A stretch of DNA of 64,000 nt from Harmonia axyridis (lineage: Eukaryota > Arthropoda > Insecta > Coleoptera > Coccinellidae): NCBI RefSeq assembly GCF_914767665.1, contig NC_059505.1:39491506-39555505 (forward strand), given 5' to 3'. Positions 48,116 through 58,485 of the stretch are shown piece by piece. Within the stretch, counting starts at the first letter, position 1, and every line of letters starts with the position of its first letter. The translations under genes and the position numbers were made by a program. Under the pieces are notes generated by a model, which saw only the letters and a program-made list of their open reading frames with translations, was not told where the DNA came from and searched no databases.

Positions 48116-48171
48116 AACTAGGACACAAGATGGTGCAATCAAAAAACTATGTAATTACTTAATTTCAACAA

Positions 48172-48177
48172 TTTATT
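48172..48177 (-). promoter_or_regulatory. SHPK polyadenylation signal
   Basis: AATAAA on the minus strand, 37 bp after the SHPK stop codon; a short but plausible 3' UTR. Confidence 0.55.
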
Positions 48178-48213
48178 CTTAAATTAATACGCAACAACAA
48201 AAAATCACATAAT

Positions 48214-50999
48214 CTAGTTTGGTTTCATAGCCATTGCAGCACCCTTAGCTGCGTCCGAGCTTTTGGCAATTTTGTAAGGAATGCCATAGATTTCTTTGAC
48301 GGCGTTCTGTAACGTTTCGTTCCTTGTAATGCCTGAACCGCTGCAAACTATTCTTTTGATGTTGGACTGTTCTAGAACCTCCTTCGGCATCATGCTACAG
48401 AAAGGATAGTATCACTACCATTTATGAGAAATGAGGGAGGTAGGAAGACATAGTGCCCAAGTTCTTACCGCTCTACAGCTCTTTAACCCAGATAGCACAC
48501 AAATACTCTATGGATATGCATTTTGGGTCCTTTTCAGCTGTACCCACCAAAGGAAAATTGAAATTTGTGTCATAAAATAAGAATCACACTTTAGAGGTTA
48601 TATTAGGTTAGGTAACACATAGACAAAGAGAGTTATTTCTTTATGGGCTAACATCTCTTTGCAGATGGGTAGGCAACTCAAATAACATAAAAAATCTGCT
48701 TGAAACAGCTAAGGAGAGGATGCTGAGCAGTAAAAGTTATAAATTAGGTTCAGAGTGTATCTTCCTAGAAAATGATGATATTCAAGATATACTAGATCAT
48801 TCTTATACTCCATAGAACATCCAATATTCCTAAGGGATGTCCTATGTGTATCTGAAATATCCTTTACAGATGTCCGTAGGACAAACCTGTGCTATCTGGT
48901 TTCGATGAGATATTTTTGAAATGAACTCATCATTCTTTTCGTTAATAATCTTTTCGTTCATTGACTATTTCATATAACATACAAAGAAGTTCACTCTTTT
49001 ATGCTTCTGCTCCGATAAAAGAAATTGTTGTAATACTGATAACTAATATTTTTTTTCCATCATTATGGATCATTGAATTGCTTAAGAAATTTATATCAAG
49101 AACTTGGGCTTACACTATTTTTTATTGCTATTGTTGCCTTAAAGAAACGGCAATCATGTTAGAAATTTCTCGTTGCTTGTATTGCACATAAAAGATGAAA
49201 TATTTGATTCACCTGTGTAGATTTCTGATCATCCCCTCGCAGATAGCCTTGAAAATCTGCCCCAATTCCAAATTACCAACGTTGATATTCGAGACGCTTG
49301 CCGTTAAACCAGGATTATGTCTTTCGCCCCAACAAGTCGGGTTCACCACCAGATCCGAAGAAGCTTTCTCGCCCTTGCTTAACTCTATCAATTTCGGATA
49401 TAGTTTCTCTGAAAAGAACTATTGTAAGTTCGGAAACTGCAATCTGATCAACAAGTATTGCATACCTTGAGGAATCGGAATACCGAGCTCGAGAATCCAG
49501 TGCTGAAGCGCCTTTACAAAGGTGGCCAAAGAGTTGCCCCCATTGAGAGAGGCTGCGACTGCCAGATGAGACCCATTGAAGTAAGGTTGGTAAGCCATGG
49601 GTTTGCATTTAGGTGGTCCCGATAATTCACCTTCTTCTAATTTTTTATTTACCACGTAAGCTAGCTGAGCAGATGTTGAGATGTTTAAGGTTGCGTCTGT
49701 GCTTTCTTCAATGGTCGGTAACACGGAACACTGCAGATCTCCCATGGCCACACCTTAAAAGACAATTCAGCAGTAGCTACGTGTTTTTTTTAAGAAGACG
49801 ACAAAAATAGAAGAGGTCAGTTGACGAAACAAGTTGTGTGTTGAATTAAATAAATATTTGCTAAAATATAGTTGTTTTACTTTAAATCGATATTGAGTTC
49901 AAATTCTTCCAAGTATCTAGAGATCATCTAGACTTTGAGTCAATTCTTCACTGATGAAATGAAGAAAACTAAAACTCAAGCATTATTAATAGGAAAGCAG
50001 TAGTGACAAATTTCAAATACTCAGCTATTTCTCGATAAATGCGTTTTCATTTTAATTCTGAGTCTAAAATGAATTCCTGGTATTTACCTATGGGAGTTCC
50101 CTTGGGAATCGAATGCCAAGTATCCGCTAGATGTCCGGCTATTTGTCCACTCATTCTGACCTCCGGCAGCAGCCTCACTGGAAAACCAGCCTTCTCCAAC
50201 AGTTTAAAATTCCAACTGTACGAACTGCAGTTGAAATAACCCCAACTTGCTGCATTTTGCTCCGAAATGTAATTTACGTCGCTGTCGCATAGCATGGCAA
50301 CAGCGAAATCTTGGATAGTGCCAGCTCTATCGAAATTCTTCATTTCTTCAGGCCTAAAGATAATCAACAATTCGTATCAATGATTACAATTAAAATGGTG
50401 GATGCGACAATAAAAATTGTTATGGTGGATGCGCATAGTCATTATCAAAAAAAAAAAAGAATGATACCTGTTTTTCATCATCCAGAACATGGTCGGAATG
50501 CCAAAACCGCTGTGAATCTGCAGGTGAGAATCGGGAACAGGTAAAGTATCCAAAAATTCTCTAGAACATCTGTTATCCTGCCAGGTATAGATGTTCGAAA
50601 CCTGATCAGGTTTAACATCATATCTTACTAAATTTCCATCTTTTTCTATTCTTTCCCAAGGTTTCGAGGTCCTCTGTTTCCAAAACATGACCCCATGCAT
50701 TTGACCACATATTCCAATTCGTATCACCTGCAAAAAATTGTAGTTATTTCCAGTTTTCCTGATAACACAGTTCCAATAACCTTTTGTAATAAATCTTTCG
50801 AAAATTTAGCCACACAGTTGTTGATTGCAGATATGATTTTGGGAACATCCTGCTTATTTCCATCTATCCCTTGAGCACTTGGAACGTTCGATTGGGTGTC
50901 TTTGCATTGTTCAGCGACCACAACATTATCTTTGAGGTTCAGGACACAAATCTTTACAGAAGTGGTACCAATGTCAATTCCTAATGCATATCCATCCAT
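48214..50999 (-). CDS. Sedoheptulokinase (SHPK/CARKL), six exons
   Basis: FGGY-family carbohydrate kinase of the cytosol. Phosphorylates sedoheptulose to sedoheptulose 7-phosphate, an intermediate of the non-oxidative pentose phosphate pathway. Exons 5' to 3': 50,781-50,999; 50,468-50,727; 50,088-50,353; 49,466-49,753; 49,213-49,408; 48,214-48,394. Phases agree at all five joints; 469 aa, close to the roughly 478 aa of the human enzyme. N-terminal phosphate-binding motif GIDIGTTSVK (7-16), GQMHG (81-85), TWQDNRC (121-127), SEQNAASWGYFN, MGDLQCSV with the putative catalytic Asp254, LNISTSAQLA, YFNGSHLAVAASLNGGN, CWGERHNP, and C-terminal CSGSGITRN with AAKGAAMAM. These match SHPK specifically rather than xylulokinase or glycerol kinase. 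Two introns are only 53 and 57 bp. Intron 5 carries a MITE. Confidence 0.93.
48486..48903. mobile_element. MITE inside SHPK intron 5
   Basis: Inverted ends AACCCAGATAGCACA and TGTGCTATCTGGTTT are about 400 bp apart. The interior also has related inverted blocks but no ORF. It accounts for half of the longest SHPK intron. Confidence 0.65.
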
Positions 51000-53775
51000 A
51001 TTTTCCTGAAAATGAGGTTAGACAACATCTTATCTATAAATTCTGACATGCATTTAAAAGTTGGATACGAAAGATTTCGGTATTTCATTCTTGCGAAATT
51101 CTAATCGTGATTTATATTTAAAATAAGCACTAATGAAGCGAAAAAAGTGCAAAATTACGCATTAACCTGCTTGACATATTTTGATTTCGAGTCCAAGATA
51201 TGTAATAGATCATTCATAGTGCAGTATTAACGAATAAACATCATTTTCAATGTATTTCTTTATCAAAGGAAAACAACTCTATTTTGAAATCACAATATGA
51301 TTCAGGGCAAGATACATTCACAACGATATCTAATAGATGGCGCTTGTGCAGAAGTTCCGCATCAAATCAATTGGATATAATTTATATTAATTTGATTTGA
51401 ATGAATGATATAAGTAAACATTTTGAGGAATTTTTTGAATGTTTACACTATTCGTGATATTCGTTATTATAATCGTGTTATCGATAATTTATTAATGAAT
51501 GTACCCAGCCAAAAGTTAAAATTGCTAAATTAGAACGAGAGTCTTAACAAAAATGCTTGAGCACAAGTATTAGTTATTTCTTTCAATAGTTAATTGGTAA
51601 TAAAGGAAATGAGTTTGGAGATTTGCCAGTTGGAATATAACCAAATTGTTTTTCAGTATATTAACAGATGTACGTACGTGCGGCATTCTTACAATTATGA
51701 ATTGTTCTTTGAAATACTACAAGATTGAAAAAAATCAAATGAAACACTTATTTTATTTTTTGAATTTTTCGTTATACACACTAAAATAATTGGTTCACAT
51801 TCGAATATAATTCTTTTTTTTTTCTTTTCGTTATCATAAATCTAACTGTCGCAAGATGTTATTGATATGCTTGTAGATAAGATACAGTTCAACAAATATT
51901 TTGATAGTTTTTATTGTAGCTTCATGAAATTGGAAATAAATATCGCTAATATTTGAACTTGACTCATTAATTTAATATTTAACGGTACATTTGCTTTTTG
52001 TTAGTAATCATTCTGAAAGAAAATTGATAATGAATAACAAATGATTCCCATAATTTTTTACGGTGAATACTTAATAGCTTATTTTTCTACCTACCACTTT
52101 CAAAAGTTTGAATATAATAAACAACCTTGTTAATTCTCAGAACTCACTACTCACTAAAAATATTCGCTATTGGATCTTAATTGGATAATTTAAGAGAGAA
52201 TAAGTTGATTAGTACTGAGAATCATACATTACTTAAAATTGCATCACACAATTTTTCAATTCAAGAGCTACCGAATAGACGTCGAGTTCTCAATTCTAGT
52301 CGGCGGGTAACTACATTTAATTACGTGCCAATACTGAGAATCCCCATATGTCTGATCAAAGATAAATTGTATATTCCTGGATTTCGCAAACAGATTGATT
52401 CATAAACTAACACAGAATATAATAAACCACAGATTAAATATTGCATATTTATGGTTTAGGTATCAATGTGCTGTGGTTTACACCATAAAATTAAAAGGGC
52501 CCAGATCAATTAAATGTACCAATGTTACACTACCCTATGTCTACTTAAAATTTCTTTGAAGATAAATGTTTCTTTACATTTAATATCCTATGTCTCCACC
52601 AAGAGTATATGATTTACCATAGGACTAATCAAAGAATGAAGACGAACAAAAATTACTGAAAAGGTGAATATAAAAAAAATAACTTATACAAAATTTTTAC
52701 GTTCGTTTATACATAATTATGTTAGATATCATTTGGTTATGGATCAGAGGTAATTGAGAAAAACCATTTTTTGATACACTTCTCGTAATACAAGTGCAAG
52801 AATTGAGAATATTGAAATAATTATATTCATCCTAAGTATGTATCCATTTTCTCTGAAAATAGGGTAATATTAAACTTTAACTTTAAGTTATTGAGCATTG
52901 ATAGAAATCCATATACCTAGTCCACACATACAATATATACATTGACTTCAATTGATTACAATGATCATGTGTCTGTGCATTCAATAAATTAATTGAAAAA
53001 TGAAAATAGGTGATATGAGAAAATTAAAAAACCCTTTATGGGATTTTTAAAATTTTTTTGATTGGTGCCTAATTTCCGAATAATATTCGGAAATTAGCAT
53101 ATTATGCTGAATGAAAACTGGGCTTGAAGAAGCATTAGGATCGTCTTTCATAAAAATTGAATACAGTCAAATTAGTTAAATAAAAATCAACATTCAGAAA
53201 GTATTCAATTCATACTGAAAGAGTAATTTTTTTTAACTTATAAAAATTATTTGATTATTATAGTCCTAAACTAGTTGAGTAGAAATAAACATTATTAATT
53301 TTAACACTCAAAAATCATTTCTTCAGCTCGAAGAAATGCACAGAAAAAACAGTTTTCTTCTTTTTCCAAGACCAAACCATATCTAAATTTTTAAAGAATG
53401 AACCTAAAATGAATATGTAATTGCAGTGAAAATTTGAATTTCTAGTTTAATAGATATTCAATTTTACGATGCAATCCTTTTTCTTATTATGAAATTAATG
53501 AAATTATTTAAAATATGAGAGGCCATTAAAAGAAGAAGTTAGCATTTGCAATATTGTTCTATGACTGGCGGCTTGCGTGAAAGTAAGACCATAGATTAGC
53601 GTAAGTAGGCTATATTTAGTTTATGTTCTTGAAGTGAAGCCATTTTCTTATGAAAATTATTTCAGTGGAGTATAAGTGTTTTGAATTCAATTTATTTAAG
53701 CATATTGCGTGAATCTTACGATCTGTAAAGATTTCGACTTTCTTCATCAATCAGTGAAGCTATAAATTTGACAAA
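51000..53775. other. Divergent intergenic region, SHPK to ALYREF
   Basis: About 2.8 kb of AT-rich DNA between two divergent genes, so both 5' regions lie here. No recognisable mobile element and no convincing exon. The small plus frame at 52,181-52,405 has no similarity I recognise. ALYREF transcription probably starts within the last 200 bp; a TCAGTG initiator-like site occurs at about 53,751. Confidence 0.45.
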
Positions 53776-54748
53776 ATGGTGGATAAAATAGAAATGAGCT
53801 TGGATGAAATAATAAAATCTAACAAACCACGTCGTGGAGGAAATACTGGGGGAAGGAGAGGCCGAGGAGGTGGACGTGGTACAAAAACTGGAGGTGGACC
53901 TCCTAGAAGAAATTTCCGTAATTCTAGTTCTGCCGGAGGTTCAGGTGTTCAGAGAGGAAGAGGTCGTGGAGGAATCACTCGATCCTACAATCGGGTAAAT
54001 GAATTTTAATATTTGTTTTTAATCTTGAATTTTTTCAAGTGGAACGATCCAATTGGACCATAACATAGTTGGATTTTCACTCGACGATTTCACAACAAGC
54101 AATTGTTTCTTTAGGGAGATGTAAACAGTGCATGGAAGCATGATCTGTTTGAAGGGTACGGACCAAGAAAATTGGCCGCTGCCCGAGCAATGGTCCAAGC
54201 TAATATGGGACCAACAAAACTGTTGGTCTCAAACTTAGATTTTGGAGTATCTGATTCTGACATTCAAGAACTATTCGCCGAATTTGGACCGCTCAAGAGT
54301 GCTGCAGTGCACTATGATAGATCAGCTAGATCGTTAGGAACAGCCGATGTAATTTTTGAGAGGAGGAGTGATGCCATCAAAGCCATGAAGCAATACAACG
54401 GAGTGCCTTTAGATGGAAGAGCTATGAATATTCAACTGACCACTTCAGAGATTCCTTCACCAGTTAGAAGGAATGGTCCCTCACCGCAAAAGTTCCAGAG
54501 TAGGAGTCCTAGGAATTCTGGTGGAGGAAGAACAAGAGCTAGTAATAGAGGAGGTTAGTTTCAAAACTATTCAATAATAAATGATTTATATTATTGACTG
54601 ACTACAATTATGGATCTTACTGATTTTTATATTTTGTTTTACAGGAAGACCTGCTAGAGGTGGTCGTAACACTAGAACGCCAAAGAAACAGCCAACTGCA
54701 GAGGAGTTAGATGCCGAATTGGAAGCTTACACGAAAGAAATGAAGTAG
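53776..54748 (+). CDS. ALYREF/THOC4 mRNA export factor, three exons
   Basis: Nuclear adaptor of the TREX complex. Binds spliced mRNA and the helicase UAP56, then hands RNA to the NXF1 export receptor. Exons 53,776-53,994; 54,115-54,553; 54,645-54,748; joints in phase (0, then 1); 253 aa. N-terminal UAP56-binding motif KIEMSLDEIIKSN (4-16), then an Arg/Gly-rich region (about 18-70). WKHDLFEGYG precedes the RRM at about 107-181, with RNP motifs LLVSNLDFGV and LGTADVIFE. A second Arg/Gly/Ser region follows, and the C-terminal motif PTAEELDAELEAYTKEMK mirrors the N-terminal one, as in Aly/REF proteins. ATG context ACAAAATGG is good. Introns are short (120 and 91 bp). Confidence 0.96.
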
Positions 54749-55075
54749 ATTGTTGTGTTTGTGTAGAGTAAGACTTTATGAGAATGTGATTAACAAGAGT
54801 TTCATTTTACTTCATTTTTGAAATATTTTGGTCAATATTGAGTACTTGTAAACTTAATTCGATTCTCAATGCAAATTTTTAAGATTGTGCGTATAACAGA
54901 TATGTTTGTAAAAATTTTATTAGAAAAGTAAACCTTTATTTAAGGAATCTTTTTTATGACAAGTACACGTTTGCAACAATTTTTTTTTCTGAATTTTAAT
55001 TGGTAAAAAGATTACGAATACGTTAGACTCCCTGTACATGTGTGGTGCAGATTGAAATGTTGCCTTTTTTTTTTA

Positions 55076-55081
55076 AATAAA
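55076..55081 (+). promoter_or_regulatory. ALYREF polyadenylation signal
   Basis: AATAAA about 330 bp after the ALYREF stop codon, in the convergent interval with ARL6IP1. Confidence 0.5.
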
Positions 55082-56036
55082 TTACTATAAGAATCTTTAG
55101 TTTATCTTTTTTTGCAGAATTATTTTCTGACAAAATATGTAGAAATTTGATTAATTACTCTATAAACAAGAATATATTAAGTAAGGAATTAATTTATAAA
55201 AAAAAAATTGAATAATAAAAATAAACTAGCCTTGGTACTGATCTGTTCTATCATTATTATTATTTAAACTGCTTCCAAAAAAATTTGTGAGCAATTACCT
55301 GGAGCATATGATATAGGAAAAGAAATTTCCATTGAAAACCACAGTTTTATAAAATACTTTAAATAAAAAAAAAAATGACAATTATATTTCCACTTTTTGT
55401 TTTGCTACACAGTTTTGTTGTTTTTTTAGCTTCTTTAGATTTTACATTCTTAATTACTCTCCATTATTAAAAAATGTTTTATAATAACTGTCATTTTATT
55501 TTTAATTCAAAATGTTTATATTTCTGTTCGTTTTATGATATAATAGTTTTTTTTTATCTGACTGAATACTACTAATAGTTGGAGAAAAATTTTAGTTGAA
55601 AATACTTCAAATTGTTTTTAAGAAATCTAAAATTCTCTGAGCAGTATTAGAAGAACATAGCCAAAGGCCGAGCATATTACCCCTCGAGGGGTTTGGAAAA
55701 GAACTGCATTAATATCAACCAAAAAGTAAACATTTCTTCAATACATATTAAAATAAATTTGTTCAAATGAGTATGAAATCAGACACTTATTCTATATTTT
55801 GTACTTTCCTTTCTATCCTGTTTAGTATTACATAAGATCTTTAAAGGAACAAAAAAAAATCATTGGTAAAACAATTTAATGAAAAACATCAATAGAAATA
55901 TTTATTCAAGTACACACAATACAAAACTACATTCAGTCTCTTTTTCCATCATAAATAATCTTATTTAGTTGAGCCAATCAATTAAAATCACAATAATAAT
56001 TGCCCCCTTGGTTAGAAAACAAAACTTTGGCATATT
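55082..56036. other. Convergent intergenic region, ALYREF to ARL6IP1
   Basis: AT-rich; holds the 3' ends of both genes. Short hairpin CCCCTCGAGGGG at about 55,681. No gene or element recognised. Confidence 0.45.
55901..55906 (-). promoter_or_regulatory. ARL6IP1 polyadenylation signal
   Basis: AATAAA on the minus strand, about 131 bp past the ARL6IP1 stop codon. Confidence 0.55.
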
Positions 56037-57145
56037 CTACTCTTCTTTTTTCACCTGGAACCTCGGGTTAACGTATTCTTTGAATATTTTATTCTGTATT
56101 TCATGCATGTGAGTGTAAACTTTGGTACGCTCAGCGCCAGGTAGAAGTAATATTGACGTTACAAAAAGATGTGCTATCAGCAGATTGTTGAAAAGATTTC
56201 CAAACCAAGCCAATATTCCAAGAGCAAAGGTTGTCACTGCAAAATACTAAAAATCCACTTAAAATTTCAATTGTCCAGGATAATAAGTATATTATCCTAC
56301 CATTTTTGGATGACTTTCTCTCATTCTACAGTACATCGAGCAATCAAGTTCAAGTTTCATCTTGATGATTAAAATTTCTCCACATATTGTATCATACAAT
56401 GCTTCTTTTTGAGGTGTCCAAGAATCAGGTTTAATAAAAGAAGTTGAAATAATTGGTACTAAATAATCACAGAGAGTTGCAAATAAACCCAGCAATGAAA
56501 AAGTAGTTAACACACTCATATCTGTGAGCCATATGAATAAGAAGATTGCAGTAGAAACTGAAAAATTGTTAATGCAACTAAAGTTATTCTTAATTGGAAA
56601 AATAAAGGACCTCTTAAAAGGATCCTATTCACTCAGGAATTGATAATCATTAAGATAAAGATTAGAGCATGTAGTTATCCACTTATAAAAAAAATTATGT
56701 ATAAAAAGTCAAACACCATAATGTTCGTTTGAAAGTTGTTACAATTTCAAAATTAATCAGAGGAATAGGTCTGTCTTTTAAGGGGCGACAGAAGAGATCA
56801 AATACCTCCAGCAACAGCGAATGGATGCCATTGCTTTTCCCAAATAAGGATTTTATAAAGGGGTAATATTATTTCTTTCCAATTTTCCAACTTGTTTTTT
56901 ACTTCTTGAAGCTTAATTTCCTGAAATAAAATTTTATGAGTTAATGGAGGAGTTGAGTTGCGAAGGAATTGAGAAAAAATACCAAGGATTCGGAATAGGT
57001 ACTACTGATATTAATTGCAGGTTTTTCAATTTTTTCATCTTCAACCACCTAAAAAATTTTCATAACATGGATGAACGATGACGTGAATGATAAAAATATC
57101 ATCCACTTAAAAAATTATTTTGATACTCACTCTTTTTGTAGACAT
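56037..57145 (-). CDS. ARL6IP1 (ADP-ribosylation factor-like 6-interacting protein 1), five exons
   Basis: Small ER membrane protein with reticulon-like hairpins that shapes tubular ER. Exons 5' to 3': 57,131-57,145 (only 5 codons); 56,983-57,048; 56,806-56,920; 56,301-56,557; 56,037-56,246; phases fit, 220 aa versus about 203 in human. The first hydrophobic region spans AVAGVSTAIFLFIW and TTFSLLGLFATL, followed by CDYLVPII, the family's DYLVPI signature. The second spans YFAVTTFALGILAWFGNLF and LIAHLFVTSILLLPG. The charged C-terminal tail is FQVKKEE. The last intron uses acceptor TTTTTAG before TATTTTGC, giving HPKMYFAV, as in relatives (KPKMYF). A TTTGCAG 10 bp further on would put TGA right after HPKM. 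Confidence 0.93.
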
Positions 57146-58477
57146 TTTGTGTAGTTTTTGAATTACAAGATACAATTTTTGACACGAGATAATTTAAACG
57201 AAAATTTGTGTTGTTTCTTGATCGCTGAAGTTCTAAAATTCGTCAGGGTAACAAGTGTTACCAACCGACAAAAACGAAAATATCTAAATCCACAACTAGC
57301 AAGTTATATAACATGGAATAATTTCAATAATTCGGAGTTTTTTTGAGCAACCATCATATCCAGTAGTAAGAAAAAAAGGGCCAAAATAATTTTTTTGAAA
57401 GTGACATTTAGTTTAATATGTTTCTATGTTCTGAATACGATTTATTGGTTTACATCTGTGGCTGGCTTTATACAAAGGACGTAGGTTCGAGTCCCAGAGG
57501 TCATTATTTTTCATCCTGGAATCTGGGTGCATATCAAGTGAAGCGAGCCTATTTTAACAAGAAATCTGGAGTTTCTTCACGAAAAACACTCTGAAACGGT
57601 ACTGAAGATTCAAGTTTCAAAGGAAACTACTATTTCGTTGAATGCTAAAGTTTACGTAATGCAAGCTTAATAAAATGAAATTTGAAGAGACTTCTTTCAG
57701 TAGTATGTCAAACGTAATGGTATCTCTTGAAATAAAAATTAATATTTTCTTTGAAAAATTCCGACGTTGCCACGTCTAACAAAATAATGGAGATATTCAG
57801 AATTTCCAATGATTTGGAATCTTAGATGCTGTAGAGGATCTTATCTAGCTAAAATATGGCATGTAAATTGCCGATTTTACAAACGCCTGCTGAAATTAAT
57901 AGAAAACAGTTGAATTGTTTCCGATTTTATTTAGGGTTTTCCGGCTTTTTTCAGTCCATTAAATATATTCATTAATCATAAATTATAGTTCTTTAGCTAT
58001 CAATTTAAAAGATTATCAAAAAACATAATGGAATTAGTGAAAATGTAGGAACGATTTTCTTATTTTTTCCGAAATCTAGTGTTTCTTTTAGGATTTTCTT
58101 GTTTTATCTGCAAAGATGACAAATGCATTATCTGCGAAAAAATATTTTCTCGTCTGTGAGGTAACAGTTCGAGTTCTAATCATTTTTTCTCTAATAGCTA
58201 GACGATCAACTATCCTTAAAAAAGGCGACGTTGCCAAGTATACGGAAAATTCGTAATTTTCCGAAATCTCTGAAATTATCAGTATTTCCCAAAATATGTG
58301 AATCTTCCTTCACAAGCAAGGATGAACAATTTAGATTTCCCCAAAAATAATACGACGTTGTCGTTTTCCAAAAATTCCAATATCTCAAATTTTTTTTTGT
58401 GGTTATATTTTATATTTGAAAATGAATCTTGCCCCATCGCATAGGTAGTCAATCGAATTTAATTAGAAAAAATACCA
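57146..58477. repeat. Left flank of a degenerate tandem repeat region
   Basis: Contains irregular copies of GACGTTGCCAAG(T) with AAAATTCGTAATTTTCCG (near 57,763 and 58,227) and GCATAGGTAGTCAATCGAAT (58,438), units of the array that continues beyond the hAT at 61,449. At 57,485-57,500, GTAGGTTCGAGTCCCAG resembles a tRNA T arm and B box, but no tRNA fold is present. Confidence 0.55.
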
Positions 58478-58485
58478 GGTTTACG
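58478..58485. repeat. hAT target-site duplication, left
   Basis: GGTTTACG, identical to 61,441-61,448. An 8-bp duplication is typical of hAT insertion. Confidence 0.95.

Noticed and set aside
49195..49470. Plus-strand frames over SHPK exons
   Set aside because: Antisense shadows of the kinase exons.
57470..57515. Possible tRNA gene (GTAGGTTCGAGTCCCAG resembles a T arm and B box)
   Set aside because: The T stem does not pair properly and no acceptor, D or anticodon arm can be formed upstream. At most it is a chance match or a SINE remnant.
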